Shown: positions 29,890 through 41,045 of the stretch, in pieces
Position numbering within the stretch: position 1 is the stretch's first letter
How the letters are laid out: each line of letters opens with the position of its first letter
From: Izhakiella capsodis
GTDB taxonomy: Bacteria; Pseudomonadota; Gammaproteobacteria; Enterobacterales; Enterobacteriaceae
DNA length: 64,000 nucleotides
Direction: 5' to 3'
NCBI RefSeq assembly: GCF_900115045.1
Contig: NZ_FOVC01000002.1
Location: forward strand, 502,167 to 566,166
Translations under genes and position numbers: made by a program
Notes under the pieces: model-generated
Databases searched by the model: none
The model's input: the letters and a program-made list of their open reading frames with translations, nothing else
Told to the model about the DNA's origin: nothing

Positions 29890-32800
29890 TTAACTACCAT
29901 CAGATTTTTCCGCCAATGGTTCCGGAGTATCCGGTAAATGTTTGGGGGGAAAAGCAGTGGCCGCTGGCGAAGGCTTAAGGGGAAAACGTCTTCTGACCTG
30001 AACAAAGAATAGCGGCACGAAAAATATAGCCAGCAAAGTAGCCGTTATCATACCGCCCAGTACACCTGTACCGACGGCATGCTGGCTATTACAGCCAGCG
30101 CCGCTGGCAACTGTCATGGGCAGTACGCCGAGGCCAAAGGCTAATGAGGTCATCACAATTGGCCTCAATCGTAATCGTGCAGCCTGTAACGCAGCTTCTA
30201 GTAGATCCATTCCCTGCCGGTTCATACTGTTGGCAAATTCAACAATGAGAATAGCGTTTTTGGCTGTCAGACCGACTACCGTAAGCAGACCCACCTGAAA
30301 ATATACGTCATTATCAAGGCCGCGCATCCAGGTTGCGAGCAGGGCGCCAAGTACGCCGAGTGGCACCGCCAGCATGACAGAAAAAGGGATCGACCAGCTT
30401 TCATACAACGCTGCCAGGCTGAGAAAAATCACCAGCAGTGAAATAGCGTAGAGTGCCGGTGCCTGCTTACCATTCAGGCGCTCCTGGTAGGAAGAGCCGG
30501 TCCATTCCATGCCAAAGCCTGCAGGCAGTTTAGCCACCAGTTTCTCCAGTGTTGCCATGGCAGTGCCGGAACTGGTACCTGACGACGGTTCGCCAATAAT
30601 TTCCAGCGAGGGGTAGCCGTTATAGCGCTCCAGAAGAGGTGAGCCACTTGTCCAGTGTGAAGTTGCAAAAGCGCCAAAGGGTACCATTTGATCGCTACTG
30701 TTGCGCACATACCACTTATAGATATCGTTTGGCAGCATACGATATTTAGCCGCGGCCTGAACGTAAACTTTTTTAGTACGACCGCGATCGAGAAAATCAT
30801 CGACGTAGCTCGATCCCCATGCAGTGGTTAGCGTATCGTTAATATCATCCATCGATAGCCCCATAGCTTCGGCTTTACGCTGATCGATATTAATTTGCAG
30901 CTGTGGGCTGTCCTCCATGCCGTTGTGACGCACACTGCTCAGGTTTGGGTTTGCGCGAGCTAACGCCAGTAGCTCATCGCCAGCTTTCATGAGCGCCTGA
31001 TGACCAGCACCCGCGTGATCTTCCAGCTCCATATCAAAACCTGAGGAACTGCCGAGCCCGCTGATAGCCGCCGGGCTGAAAGCAATAACGGTTGCCTGTT
31101 TCAGCGTACTAAAATGCTGGGTAGCGCGATTGATGATAGCGAATGAGGAGTCAGCGGAAGCGGTGCGCTGACTCCAGTCTTTCAGCCGGACGAACATAAA
31201 AGCGACATTTTGTCCATTGCCACCAGGACCGGCGCCTACCACGGAAAAAACCGACAGCACGTCTTTTTTATCCTGATGCAGGTAATAATTCTCGACTTTT
31301 TCTACCACCTTTTTGGTTTCATTCATGGTGGAACCGGGGGGCAGCTGAACCATAGTCATAAAAATACCGCGATCTTCAGCGGGTAAAAAGCTTGTTGGCA
31401 GATGTAAAAATAGCAGTGCTACGATGCCTATCAGTGCACCATACAACAGCAACCAGCGGCCGGTTTTGCCTAAAATTTTGCTCACGCAATGCTGGTAACG
31501 ATCGGAATTATGGTTGAAACGATGGTTAAACCAGACAAAAAATCCTTTACCACTTTGGGCATGTTCGGGTGTTATCGGTTTAAGCAAAGTAGCGCACAGC
31601 GCTGGAGTAAGAATCATCGCTACTAACACCGAAAGCCCCATCGCGGAAACGATGGTCACCGAGAACTGCCGATAGATCTCGCCCACCGTACCGCCAAAAA
31701 AAGCCATCGGAACAAAGACCGCCGACAAGACCAGTGAGATGCCAACTAGCGCACCCTGAATTTGTCCCATCGATTTACGGGTCGCTTCGAGCGGTGACAA
31801 ACCCTCACTGCGCATAATGCGTTCGACGTTCTCTACAACGACGATGGCATCGTCCACTAACAGACCTATCGCCAGTACCATAGCAAACATGGTCAGAGTA
31901 TTCAGGCTGAAGCCACAAAGATAGAGAATGCTGCATGTCCCTAATAACACCACTGGTACCGCAATAGTCGGAATGAGGGTGGCGCGAAAATTCTGCATAA
32001 ACAGGTACATAACCCCGAATACCAGTAAAACTGCTTCAAGCAAGGTTTGAACAACGTCTTTAATCGATGCCTTCACAAAGGGGGTTTCTTCATAGGCGAT
32101 GTGGGCCTGAAGACCGTGAGGAAAATACTGAGAAAGGGCGGTAATCTCATGGCGCACCCTTTCGTCGGTTTGCACCTCATTCGCGCCAGCCGCAAGCTTG
32201 ATACCCATGCCGGTTGCAGCATGACCATTATAGCGGCTGATGTAGTTATAGCTTTCTGCGCCAAGCTCAACTTTAGCGACATCGCCCAGAGTGACAGCCG
32301 ATCCATCCTGATTTACTCTCAATGTTATCTGGCGAAACTGCTGAGGTGTCTGCAGCAGCGATTGCGCATTCACCGTCGCGTTCAGCGCCTGGTGCGAGGT
32401 CTGTGGCATTCCGCCGAGTTGGCCAACGGCAACCTGAGTATTTTGCGCCTTAATGGCGTTGATGACGTCCTCAGTCGTCAGAGAGTAGGCATAAAGTTTA
32501 TTAGGATCGAGCCAGATTCGCATTGCATATTGTGAACCATAAGGGTCCACTTCGCCAACGCCATTGATACGACTCAGCGGGTCCTGCACGTGGCTGGCAA
32601 TATAGTCAGCAATATCCTGACTTGTCATGCTACCGTCGGTGGAAACGAAGGCGACAGTCAGAAAGTTACTGCTACCCACCTTTCTGACCGTCACACCCTG
32701 GGTTTGCACTGCCTGGGGTAGACGTTTTAGCACTGAATTTAGCTGCGATTGGACCTGTTGCATTGCTTCATCAGGATCGGTGCCGGGGCTAAAGGTTAGC

Positions 32801-33072
32801 TCAATACTCGCCTGGCCATTATTACTACTCTGTGAAGACATATAGACCAGATTATCGATACCTGTCATGCTTTGTTCGATGTTCTGAGTCACTGTATTAT
32901 CGACAGTTTCGGCGGATGCTCCAGGATAGGTTGCCGAAATCATCACGTTAGGCGGGGCCAGGTTCGGATATTGTTCAACAGAAAGATTGAAAATCGCAAG
33001 AGTTCCGGTCAGGCACAGTAAAATAGCCAGCACCCAGGCAAAAATAGGGCGATTGATGAAAAAATTCGCCAT
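29890..33072 (-). CDS. acrD: RND multidrug efflux pump AcrD
   Basis: AcrD is the inner-membrane proton-driven RND subunit that exports aminoglycosides and other polar drugs with AcrA and TolC. At 1060 residues it is slightly longer than E. coli AcrD (1037) because of a C-terminal extension after RRRFPLKP. It begins [17 protein letters not shown]. The proton-relay Asp pair lies in [16 protein letters not shown] (near residue 407), and the partner Lys is in [13 protein letters not shown]. Two large periplasmic loops follow TM1 and TM7. The gene position next to ypfM and yffB, as in E. coli, supports AcrD over AcrB. No acrA is adjacent. Confidence 0.93.
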   Translation of the reverse strand: MANFFINRPIFAWVLAILLCLTGTLAIFNLSVEQYPNLAPPNVMISATYPGASAETVDNTVTQNIEQSMTGIDNLVYMSSQSSNNGQASIELTFSPGTDPDEAMQQVQSQLNSVLKRLPQAVQTQGVTVRKVGSSNFLTVAFVSTDGSMTSQDIADYIASHVQDPLSRINGVGEVDPYGSQYAMRIWLDPNKLYAYSLTTEDVINAIKAQNTQVAVGQLGGMPQTSHQALNATVNAQSLLQTPQQFRQITLRVNQDGSAVTLGDVAKVELGAESYNYISRYNGHAATGMGIKLAAGANEVQTDERVRHEITALSQYFPHGLQAHIAYEETPFVKASIKDVVQTLLEAVLLVFGVMYLFMQNFRATLIPTIAVPVVLLGTCSILYLCGFSLNTLTMFAMVLAIGLLVDDAIVVVENVERIMRSEGLSPLEATRKSMGQIQGALVGISLVLSAVFVPMAFFGGTVGEIYRQFSVTIVSAMGLSVLVAMILTPALCATLLKPITPEHAQSGKGFFVWFNHRFNHNSDRYQHCVSKILGKTGRWLLLYGALIGIVALLFLHLPTSFLPAEDRGIFMTMVQLPPGSTMNETKKVVEKVENYYLHQDKKDVLSVFSVVGAGPGGNGQNVAFMFVRLKDWSQRTASADSSFAIINRATQHFSTLKQATVIAFSPAAISGLGSSSGFDMELEDHAGAGHQALMKAGDELLALARANPNLSSVRHNGMEDSPQLQINIDQRKAEAMGLSMDDINDTLTTAWGSSYVDDFLDRGRTKKVYVQAAAKYRMLPNDIYKWYVRNSSDQMVPFGAFATSHWTSGSPLLERYNGYPSLEIIGEPSSGTSSGTAMATLEKLVAKLPAGFGMEWTGSSYQERLNGKQAPALYAISLLVIFLSLAALYESWSIPFSVMLAVPLGVLGALLATWMRGLDNDVYFQVGLLTVVGLTAKNAILIVEFANSMNRQGMDLLEAALQAARLRLRPIVMTSLAFGLGVLPMTVASGAGCNSQHAVGTGVLGGMITATLLAIFFVPLFFVQVRRRFPLKPSPAATAFPPKHLPDTPEPLAEKSDGS

Positions 33073-33734
33073 GAAATATCAGCTCCCGATGTGTAGTCGC
33101 GACTTACAAAACACGCAGTGCTAACCGTTAGATAACCGCGTGGAAATAGTGGAATGTTTGTGTTTGTTCTGGATATTAAGCCGGTGAGCACTTTACCCGG
33201 CGATGCTTAAAAAAGCATGAGGAAAATTAGAAAGAAAGTGTAAGTTATCGTGGTAATTCGTAGCAGTGCCAGTTGGCGTTTTAGATAGCGCTGCCGTAGT
33301 GCGTATAGCTGAATTCTCTTTTACATATCCGTTATTTTTTTTCACAACCCTTAAGTGTTTTTACTTTACCCAGACAATGATTTGCTATGAACGGGGGATA
33401 CTGAGTCGGTAATTACCCCCTCTCCTTGTAGCCTCAATGTAATTTTTAACCGACCTGATTTTGGGTCGGTTTTTTTTGCGGGCATAGACAAAATTATAAT
33501 CTTTTGTGTTATATCCACTGAGAAATTTTGCGTCGACGCGCTGGAACGGTTAGGATGCTTCGCCATTGAATTTGTCATCCAATATTAAAAAAATCAGGAT
33601 GATCATAGGCTTGTCCGATCATTGATAAGAAGGAGGAATTATCAGGCTTCGACAGGAAATCGGACTATGAGAGTCAGTAGGTCCATCAGGATTGTAGGAC
33701 GCTGGCAGGTTTGGACAGGTTATCAGGAATAAAA
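33073..33734. other. acrD-ansP divergent intergenic region
   Basis: This 662-base region separates acrD and ansP. It includes a candidate small RNA (33394-33477), a perfect AAGGAGG at 33630-33636 with no standard start codon at the right spacing, and the ansP ribosome-binding site. No BaeR or CpxR box upstream of acrD was recognised by eye. E. coli narQ and aegA, which occupy this neighbourhood, are absent. Confidence 0.5.
33394..33477 (+). ncRNA. Candidate small RNA or attenuator
   Basis: A TTTACT/TGCTAT pair (33360-33365, 33383-33388, 17-base spacing) could start a transcript near 33394. The RNA would have a 5' hairpin (GGGGG at 33393-33397 with CCCCC at 33416-33420), an unpaired C/U-rich segment TCTCCTTGTAGCC, an A/U-rich stretch, and a strong terminator ACCGACC/GGTCGGT followed by eight T (33449-33477). 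GTCGGT occurs twice (33405 and in the terminator), so ACCGAC could pair with either copy, which also fits an attenuator. I do not recognise a known family. Confidence 0.4.
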
Positions 33735-35207
33735 ATGAAAGCTGATAAAAAAGATGCAGCCGATAAGCATGCTGCCAGAAGACGTTGGTTAAACTCCCAT
33801 GATTCGGGTTATCACAAAGCTATGGGAAATCGTCAGGTTCAGATGATCGCCATTGGCGGCGCTATTGGTACCGGCCTCTTTCTCGGTGCCGGAGCGCGTC
33901 TTCAGGCCGCCGGGCCAGCGCTGGCAATTGTCTACCTGGTCTGTGGGATCTTCTGTTTTTTCATTTTACGGGCACTGGGAGAGTTGGTACTGCATCGGCC
34001 TACCAGCGGCAGCTTTGTCTCTTATGCGCGCGAGTTTATGGGAGAGAAAGGCTCTTATGTCGCAGGCTGGATGTATTTTGTTAACTGGGCGATGACCGGG
34101 ATTGTCGATATTACCGCCGTGGCGCTCTACATGCATTACTGGCATGCGTTTGGCGATATTCCTCAGTGGGCGCTGGCATTGGGGGCACTGGCCATTGTCG
34201 CTTCTATGAACATGGTTGGCGTGAAATGGTTTGCCGAAATGGAGTTCTGGTTTGCGCTAATTAAAGTCGCCGCAATAGCCATCTTTTTACTGGTCGGCAT
34301 CGTGTTTCTTGGTAGCGGTAAGCCGATTGATGGAAATACCACCGGCTTTCATTTGATTTCAGATAACGGCGGGGTGTTCCCACATGGCATATTGCCAGCG
34401 CTGGTATTGATACAGGGCGTCGTGTTCGCCTTCGCCGCTATTGAAATGGTGGGGGTTGCTGCTGGGGAATGCAAAGATCCTAAGAACGTGGTGCCAAAAG
34501 CGGTTAACAGCGTAATCTGGCGTATTGGCCTGTTCTATGTAGGGTCGATTTTGCTGCTGGTTTTGCTGTTGCCCTGGAACGCCTATCAGGCAGGAGAGAG
34601 CCCATTCGTTACCTTCTTCTCCAAACTTGGCGTGCCTTATATCGGCAGCATCATGAATATCGTCGTGCTGAGTGCAGCGCTTTCCAGCCTCAATTCTGGC
34701 CTTTATGCCACTGCGCGTATCCTGCGCTCAATGTCGATGGGCGGCTCGGCGCCGAAAATTCTGTCTAAAATGAGCAAGCGTCAGGTGCCTTATATGGGCA
34801 TTCTGGTCACGGTGTTGGTCTATGTGGCGGGCGTTTATCTTAACTACATCGTGCCATCCCGGGTATTCGAAATTGTGTTAAACATTGCCTCGCTGGGGAT
34901 TATATCCTCCTGGGCCTTCATCGTTCTGTGTCAGCTCAAACTGCGCAAGGCTATTCGTGAAGGTAAAGCCGAGGAAGTGAGTTTCAAAATGCCAGGCGCA
35001 CCCTATACCTCCTGGTTAACGCTACTATTTCTTGCCTGCGTTCTGGTACTGATGGCCTTCGACTACCCGAACGGAACCTGGACTATCGCCAGTATTCCGG
35101 TTCTGGCGTTACTTCTGATACTTGGCTGGTTTGGCGTACGTAAACGTGCGCATGAGATTTCTCAGCAACAGCATGATGAAGAGCATCTGAATAACCTGCC
35201 AGGCTAA
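33735..35207 (+). CDS. ansP: L-asparagine permease
   Basis: A 490-residue amino-acid permease of the APC family. It is closest to E. coli AnsP: NAHEEGYHKAMGNRQ-like start, GGAIGTGLFLGAGARLQ in TM1, RALGELVLHRPTSGSFVSY in TM3, and GECKDPKNVVPKA are nearly identical. It has about 12 membrane segments and a polar C-terminus. The ATG at 33735 with AGGAAT nine bases upstream fits the family; an upstream in-frame start would add eight residues. In E. coli ansP lies elsewhere on the chromosome, so its position here is different. Substrate is inferred from sequence. Confidence 0.9.
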   Translation: MKADKKDAADKHAARRRWLNSHDSGYHKAMGNRQVQMIAIGGAIGTGLFLGAGARLQAAGPALAIVYLVCGIFCFFILRALGELVLHRPTSGSFVSYAREFMGEKGSYVAGWMYFVNWAMTGIVDITAVALYMHYWHAFGDIPQWALALGALAIVASMNMVGVKWFAEMEFWFALIKVAAIAIFLLVGIVFLGSGKPIDGNTTGFHLISDNGGVFPHGILPALVLIQGVVFAFAAIEMVGVAAGECKDPKNVVPKAVNSVIWRIGLFYVGSILLLVLLLPWNAYQAGESPFVTFFSKLGVPYIGSIMNIVVLSAALSSLNSGLYATARILRSMSMGGSAPKILSKMSKRQVPYMGILVTVLVYVAGVYLNYIVPSRVFEIVLNIASLGIISSWAFIVLCQLKLRKAIREGKAEEVSFKMPGAPYTSWLTLLFLACVLVLMAFDYPNGTWTIASIPVLALLLILGWFGVRKRAHEISQQQHDEEHLNNLPG

Positions 35208-35216
35208 CTTTCCTTC

Positions 35217-35243
35217 GCCGGCGCGTTTGATGGCGCCGGCTGC
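35217..35243 (+). terminator. Probable terminator of ansP
   Basis: GCCGGCGC/GCGCCGGC form an 8-bp GC stem with an 8-nt loop, followed by a weak TGCTTTC tract. Confidence 0.5.
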
Positions 35244-35336
35244 TTTCATATCCATCTTCTGTATCGCATTATTAAGATAGTTTTCGATCGCCTCGCGCAC
35301 TACCATTTATTACTTCATCAAAGACAGGGTGTCATT

Positions 35337-35915
35337 ATGTCCCTCCAAATTAATTTGATAAAAAATAAAGTGTTGTCAGAAAACTGGTTTGTTTTGCGCA
35401 ATTATACCTATGAACTGTCAGGCCCTACTGGCTGCAAAGTCTGCCATAAACGTGAGGTCTACGATCGCGGTGATGGTGCCACCATCTTGCTCTATAACCG
35501 CAATAAAAATAGCGTGGTACTTACGCGTCAGTTTCGCATTGCCACCTGGGTAAATAAAAATCCTGACGGTATGCTTATTGAAACCTGCGCTGGCCTGCTT
35601 GATGACGACTCGCCGGAGGAGTGCATACGTAAAGAGGCCATGGAGGAGACCGGTTATGCCGTGGGTCACGTAGAAAAGCTGTTTCAGCTTTATATGTCGC
35701 CCGGAGGCGTTACTGAAATCGTACATTTTTTTGCAGCGGAATACAGTGATGCATTGAGAGAAGGGGGCGGCGGCGGCGTTGAGGACGAGCAAATTGAGGT
35801 GCTGGAGATGAGTTATCCAGAGGCGATGGCATGGGTAGCTGATGGTCGTATTTGCGATGGAAAAACGCTAATACTGCTTCAGCAGGCGCAGCTTAGGGGA
35901 TGGCTGCACCGATAA
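35337..35915 (+). CDS. nudK: GDP-mannose pyrophosphatase NudK
   Basis: NudK hydrolyses GDP-mannose to GMP and mannose 1-phosphate. The 192-residue protein (191 in E. coli) has the Nudix box [20 protein letters not shown] (near residues 88-107), matching GX5EX7REUXEEXGU with Lys in place of the usual Arg neighbour. N-terminal [17 protein letters not shown] and the C-terminal [14 protein letters not shown] are family signatures. An AGGG motif precedes the ATG. The decayed ypfG follows on the same strand. Confidence 0.93.
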   Translation: MSLQINLIKNKVLSENWFVLRNYTYELSGPTGCKVCHKREVYDRGDGATILLYNRNKNSVVLTRQFRIATWVNKNPDGMLIETCAGLLDDDSPEECIRKEAMEETGYAVGHVEKLFQLYMSPGGVTEIVHFFAAEYSDALREGGGGGVEDEQIEVLEMSYPEAMAWVADGRICDGKTLILLQQAQLRGWLHR

Positions 35916-36331
35916 TTTTCTGGTGCTAAAGGGCAGATAAAGTCGGCAGTGTTTAACTCTGTCCGATGGTGTTCTGCTTATATCAACAAGAAGCAATTTG
36001 ACGACGAATTGAAAATCTCAATCGACCCGGATGATATTTAAGATGCCCTGGTTAAATTATGTCACGTATTCGTTTTTTCAGTTCTATCCGGAGGGTTGAC
36101 GGCGTTAACAGATTGGAAAGTATCCGACAAGTTTTTTTAAAATTAAGACGATAGATGCCTAATCTTAACTGTTTTATTTTTCAGGTTGTCGTTAGCCTGT
36201 TTTTCTTTTTTTCGCGATGGCATCACAAAGGGCACGAAGAGAGTTCTCATGCACCGCTCGGTGGCTGCCAGCGATTAAACCGTTACGGCCTTTTCAATTG
36301 TTGAGAATCTCTTCTATTAATGCCACTTTGG
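35916..36331 (+). other. nudK-ypfG spacer with coding-like scraps
   Basis: No intact gene. A short stretch near 35980-36030 reads NKKQFDDELKISIDPDD before a stop and looks coding, but it is too short to assign. The rest is AT-rich and has poly-T/poly-A tracts. This and the adjacent ypfG remnant suggest general decay of the nudK-tktB interval. Confidence 0.35.
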
Positions 36332-37379
36332 ATGAGTGTGCTACTGAGGTTGTCTCTTCTTTATGCCGTTCGTCTGCCCGCGGATCCTTTGCAGACAGTC
36401 ATTTCTGACTGGCAAATAGCCTTAATTATTGCCTGGCAATAAATACTCCGGACGATGTTGGTCAGGTCATGACTATCAGCCGTCATGCGGGAATTCAGGC
36501 GCGCGCGTTGTTCCGAATTGATCATGGAAATGGTTACAGTGGAAAGTTACCCGGAGGTCTTTTAAAAGATAACCTGCTGCCGGTTCAGAAGCGTCTCAGC
36601 ATCGATCTTAAGCGCTTGCAGATTGACGCTCATCCTCTCAGCACCGCTCATAACATTTCGATGGATGAATTTTTCGCGCAGGCAATGGAAGGCGACACTA
36701 TCCAGTTGTACAACCCGCGGGCAACCAGTTCGCTTCATGGCATGAATTCACGCTGTAACTGATGGATAGAGTACCCAGCAGGCAAAACAGCGCGAGCGCC
36801 TGGGGTAAAGATGGCAACGGGTCACCTGTCGCTGTCTCGCGTGAACGCAAAGTACCGCGCGTGTTTATACAGACCCATCTTCCTAAAGGCACTGACGCGT
36901 AATGAGGCTAGTGAATTAATCGATTATGGCACCTGGCGAGTTAACCTGGGCCAATGCTTACTCGACCCTCAGCGGCGTCAGGTGAGGGTGTCACCGTCGA
37001 CTGAAAAAAAAACCGCTACTGCGGATAAGCTGCGAAACGGGAGTCTTAACGTCCTCTCTCTACCGTTTGAGATGGTGCGTCAACAGCCTTATCAAGCAAA
37101 AGACTCTCGACTACGTTGCCTTTAAGCGCTCTGGGCCAGGAGGTAATAAATTTTGACTTGGTCAACGCGGAGTATGAGGCGATCGGGGGCGTCTTGCTGA
37201 CTTACCGTAAAGATCGAAGTTTGGAAGTCTGTGGCGTCGCCACGCGCTGGCAGCTCATTGGTCAGTAATTTGAACTGGCGGAATAGGCACGGGAGGAAAT
37301 CTGTGAGGACTGGCCTGGCAGCGTCGGCTGGCTGATGCGCTGGGTCAGTATTCGTTCGAGCGAATATAAATCCCGGTAA
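36332..37379 (+). pseudogene. ypfG: ypfG (DUF1176 family), frameshifted remnant
   Basis: Pieces of the E. coli YpfG protein occur in order in different frames. They include a signal-peptide-like start MSVLLRLSLLYAV with SDWQIA (36332 on), NYCLAINTPDDVGQVMTISR (from 36423), AWGKDGNGSPVAV (about 36790-36840), ELIDYGTWRVN and CLLDPQRRQVRV (36910-36990), then NAEYEAIGGVL, CGVATRWQLIGQ and CEDWPGS up to a stop at 37377. Several frameshifts and in-frame stops separate them, including two stops near 37270. YpfG is a periplasmic protein of unknown role, in the same place beside tktB in E. coli. Confidence 0.8.
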
Positions 37380-37430
37380 TGATGACAGAGGATAGCAACC
37401 TGCTGCTGATTTTCAGCGCGTCAGGTAAAT

Positions 37431-37461
37431 AGAAAAACCCGACACACGTGTCGGGTTTTTC
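37431..37461. terminator. Bidirectional terminator next to tktB
   Basis: AGAAAAACCCGACAC and GTGTCGGGTTTTTCT are near-perfect inverted arms with A and T tracts on the outside, so it can stop transcription from both the ypfG side and tktB. Confidence 0.85.
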
Positions 37462-37476
37462 TATGTCAGCGCTGAA

Positions 37477-39477
37477 TTAAACTGGCTTAAGCAGCGCTTT
37501 AGCGTGATTGACAATACTCTCCACGGTAAAGCCGAAGGCGGTAAACAGTTTGTCGGCTGGTGCAGATTCGCCGAATGTGGTCATGCCAACGATCTTACCG
37601 TTCAGACCAACGTATTTATACCAGTAATCGGCAATACCCGCTTCAACCGCCACTCGTGCAATGACAGTCGAAGGCAGTACCGACTCCCGGTAAGCCACAT
37701 CTTGCTTATCGAACAGGTCGCTTGAAGGCATGGAGACCACCCTTACGTTGTGTCCGTCAGCGCTCAATTTCTGCTGAGCTTGTAGCGTAATTTCAACCTC
37801 AGAGCCAGTTGCTATCAGGATTATGTCCGGCGTGCCTGCACACTCTTTCAGTACGTAGGCTCCGCGTGAAATATTTTCCAGCTGCTTTTGATCGCGCTCC
37901 GGCTGGGCCAGATTCTGCCGTGACAAAATCAGCGCCGTCGGACCATGATGCCTTTCAATGGCATGCTTCCATGCAACGGCTGTCTCAACCTGGTCACAGG
38001 GACGCCAGACGCTCATATTTGGCGTGACCCGCAGGCTGGCCAGCTGCTCAACTGGCTGATGCGTCGGACCATCTTCCCCCAGACCGATAGAGTCGTGGGT
38101 GTAAACCAGGATCTGTCGGGCTTTCATCAGTGCCGCCATGCGCACCGCATTGCGTGCATATTCAACGAACATCAGGAAAGTCGCGGTATAGGGTACAAAG
38201 CCGCCGTGGCTGGCAATACCATTAGCGATAGCGGTCATGCCAAATTCACGTACGCCATAGTGAATATAGTTACCAGCGATATCCTCGTTTAGCGGTTTAG
38301 AGCCGGACCACATGGTCAGGTTGCTTGGGGCCAGGTCTGCCGAGCCGCCAAGAAATTCCGGCAATAGCTTACCGTAGGTTTCCAGGGCATTCTGTGAAGC
38401 CTTTCGGCTGGCGATTTTCTGTGGATTTGCCTGTAACTGCTGGATAAATTTCTGCGCCTGTGTTTCCCAGTGGTTTGGCAACTTGCCCTGTATCCGGCGG
38501 CTATACTCCGCGGCTAATTCAGGGTAGGCCGCTTTATAGGCGGCGAATTTATCCTGCCAATTTTTCTCGCGTGTAGCACCGGCTTTTTTGGCGTCCCAGT
38601 CGGCGTAAATCTCTTTTGGAATGTCAAATGGCGGATAATTCCAGCCTAGCTTCTTACGCGTCAGCGCCACCTCTTCTGCGCCTAACGCCGCGCCGTGCGC
38701 CTCTTCTTTGCCAGCTTTGTTCGGCGAACCGAAGCCAATAATGGTGCGGCAGATGATCAGCGAAGGCTTGTCAGTGACGCTTTGTGCTGTTTTGATGGCC
38801 TCAGCAACTGCCTCAGAGTCGTGCCCGTCGATATCGTGAATAACGTGCCAGTTGTAGGCCTCAAAGCGTTTTGCCGTATCATCGGTAAACCAGCCTTTAA
38901 CTTCACCGTCAATCGAAATACCGTTGTGATCGTAGAAACCGATCAGCTTGCCGAGGCCGAGAGTACCAGCCAGAGAGCAAACTTCATGAGAGATGCCTTC
39001 CATCAGACAGCCGTCCCCCATAAATACCCAAGTGTGATGATCGACAATATCGTGTCCAGGGCGGTTGAACTGCGCGCCTAGTGTGCGCTCGGCGATAGCC
39101 ATGCCCACCGCGTTAGCCAGCCCTTGTCCCAGTGGCCCGGTGGTGGTTTCAACGCCCGGCGTATAGCCAATTTCCGGATGACCTGGCGTTTTTGAATGCA
39201 ATTGACGGAAATTTTTAAGCTCTTCTATCGGCAGATCGTAGCCAGTCAGATGCAGCAGGCTGTATAACAGCATTGAGGCGTGACCGTTAGAAAGAACGAA
39301 TCGATCGCGATCGCTCCACGCTGGATTTTGTGGATTGTGCTTGAGAAAATCGCGCCATAATACTTCAGCAATATCGGCCATACCCATAGGCGCGCCTGGA
39401 TGGCCGGAGTTTGCTTGCTGCACAGCATCCATACTCAGTGCGCGAATTGCGTTAGCCAGTTCTCTACGTGAGGACAT
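37477..39477 (-). CDS. tktB: Transketolase (TktB-type)
   Basis: Transketolase moves two-carbon units between ketoses and aldoses in the non-oxidative pentose phosphate pathway, using thiamine diphosphate. The 666 residues match TktB (667). The ThDP/Mg motif begins [15 protein letters not shown] (near residue 154) and ends in DHNGIS. Substrate-binding His residues are in [19 protein letters not shown] and [17 protein letters not shown]. It lies 84 bases downstream of talA on the same strand, which together with position identifies it as the tktB paralogue. Confidence 0.95.
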   Translation of the reverse strand: MSSRRELANAIRALSMDAVQQANSGHPGAPMGMADIAEVLWRDFLKHNPQNPAWSDRDRFVLSNGHASMLLYSLLHLTGYDLPIEELKNFRQLHSKTPGHPEIGYTPGVETTTGPLGQGLANAVGMAIAERTLGAQFNRPGHDIVDHHTWVFMGDGCLMEGISHEVCSLAGTLGLGKLIGFYDHNGISIDGEVKGWFTDDTAKRFEAYNWHVIHDIDGHDSEAVAEAIKTAQSVTDKPSLIICRTIIGFGSPNKAGKEEAHGAALGAEEVALTRKKLGWNYPPFDIPKEIYADWDAKKAGATREKNWQDKFAAYKAAYPELAAEYSRRIQGKLPNHWETQAQKFIQQLQANPQKIASRKASQNALETYGKLLPEFLGGSADLAPSNLTMWSGSKPLNEDIAGNYIHYGVREFGMTAIANGIASHGGFVPYTATFLMFVEYARNAVRMAALMKARQILVYTHDSIGLGEDGPTHQPVEQLASLRVTPNMSVWRPCDQVETAVAWKHAIERHHGPTALILSRQNLAQPERDQKQLENISRGAYVLKECAGTPDIILIATGSEVEITLQAQQKLSADGHNVRVVSMPSSDLFDKQDVAYRESVLPSTVIARVAVEAGIADYWYKYVGLNGKIVGMTTFGESAPADKLFTAFGFTVESIVNHAKALLKPV

Positions 39478-39561
39478 TTTCTTCTCCGTTGGCTTAAAGA
39501 ACCCGGGGGATTAGCACCCCCTCAAATAGGTGAAGGGCGGTTTGCGCCACTCCGGAAGTTT

Positions 39562-40512
39562 TTACAGTTTTGCTGACAGTACGTCTTCCAGCTTCTGCTG
39601 ATCGACGGCGAATTGACGAATACCTTCAGCCAGTTTTTCGACTGCCATCGGATCCTGATTATGCGCCCAGCGGAATTCTGATTCTGAAAGCGGCGAGGGC
39701 GGGTTAAGGGCCTCGGTTGACGGTTCCAGTCTACGCTTAACGGGTGCTTCACTGGCCTGAAGCTCTTGCAGCAGGTTCGGGGAGATGGTTAAACGATCGC
39801 AGCCTGCCAGCGCGATAATTTGCTCTGTTTTACGAAAACTGGCACCCATAATGATGGTGTTGTAGCGATGTTGTTTATAATAATTGTAGATATTACGTAC
39901 TGACTGTACCCCTGGATCTTCATCAACCCGATAAGGGGCGAGCGGCTTACGGCTGTTGTACCAGTCGTAGATACGTCCAACGAAAGGTGAAATCAGAAAG
40001 ACTCCGGCTTCGGCGCAAGCGCGTGCCTGGGCAAAAGAAAAAAGGAGCGTCAGATTACATTGAATGCCGTTTTTTTCCAGCTCGGCTGCGGCGCGGATAC
40101 CTTCCCATGTTGAGGCCAGCTTGATAAGTACTCTTGAGCGGTCAATACCGTGATCTTCGTACATACGGATCAGTTTTTCCGCTTTGGTGACGCACATTCC
40201 ACGATCAAAAGAGAGGCGAGCATCGACTTCGGTTGAAACGCGGCCCGGAACGCTTTTTAAAATCTCCATGCCAAGATTTATAGCGACTTTATCGCTGGCA
40301 TTAATAATTTGCGTTTCTTTATTACCGCCTTGCTTTTTCGCGAAGTCGATCGCATCAGTAATCAGGTGCTTATATGATTCAAGTCCGGCGGCTTTGAGGA
40401 TCAGCGAAGGGTTGGTCGTGGCGTCTTCAGGATGATAATCACGGATAGATTCAATGTCACCGCTGTCCGCGACGACGGTTGTATACTGTTTTAATGCTTC
40501 AAGCTGGTTCAT
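39562..40512 (-). CDS. talA: Transaldolase A
   Basis: Transaldolase transfers dihydroxyacetone units between sugar phosphates. The 316-residue protein is a class I aldolase TIM barrel. It begins [19 protein letters not shown]. The Schiff-base Lys is in [13 protein letters not shown] (near residue 131), and the catalytic Asp is in [13 protein letters not shown] near residue 20; [10 protein letters not shown] is the phosphate site. It is upstream of tktB and co-directional, as in E. coli, where the pair is RpoS-dependent. Confidence 0.97.
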   Translation of the reverse strand: MNQLEALKQYTTVVADSGDIESIRDYHPEDATTNPSLILKAAGLESYKHLITDAIDFAKKQGGNKETQIINASDKVAINLGMEILKSVPGRVSTEVDARLSFDRGMCVTKAEKLIRMYEDHGIDRSRVLIKLASTWEGIRAAAELEKNGIQCNLTLLFSFAQARACAEAGVFLISPFVGRIYDWYNSRKPLAPYRVDEDPGVQSVRNIYNYYKQHRYNTIIMGASFRKTEQIIALAGCDRLTISPNLLQELQASEAPVKRRLEPSTEALNPPSPLSESEFRWAHNQDPMAVEKLAEGIRQFAVDQQKLEDVLSAKL

Positions 40513-41045
40513 CTCTTAACTCCTTGATACGCAATTTTCATACAATTGCAAAATAACTTACGCATATGAACACATTGCAGCAGGCTCATGGCGATGAAAA
40601 TGTGCTTTTTCAGATTGTTGCAATGGACTTAGCCGATTCAGCAAGCGTAGCTAATCCACTCTGGAGAACAATATTTTACGAAAGAAACAGCATCTGGTCT
40701 TCCTGCAGCGTCAAGGTCATACAACGCAAATACGTACAACATTTAACGTCGGGGAGCTGATTGTTAACTTATTAAGCTTAGCAGAAAGGGCATTATCATG
40801 AGGTTTCGAACCGTGACATTCAGTGCTTATTTTATTCAGGTTCCCGACCTCTTGAGCTGCGTGTATCCGTATCAGGGCAGCCCGATTGTGCTGGTAGCTG
40901 GTTTATGCGCTGATGGTTTTATTTTTATTTCAGCAAAGTTCAAATATTACTTTTGTGTTCTCATTTTTCGCGCTCTGTCGACGTTTATGACATTGTTTAG
41001 CTTCTATAGTTATCAACCAGGCCAAAACGATAACAGGAGTAGCAA
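40513..41045. other. talA-maeB divergent intergenic region
   Basis: A 533-base spacer, longer than expected for this gene pair. It holds two open frames (40566-40760 and 40798-41061) with no recognisable homology or good start signals, which I reject as genes. The maeB ribosome-binding site AGGAG lies at its end. No clear operator was seen. Confidence 0.4.
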
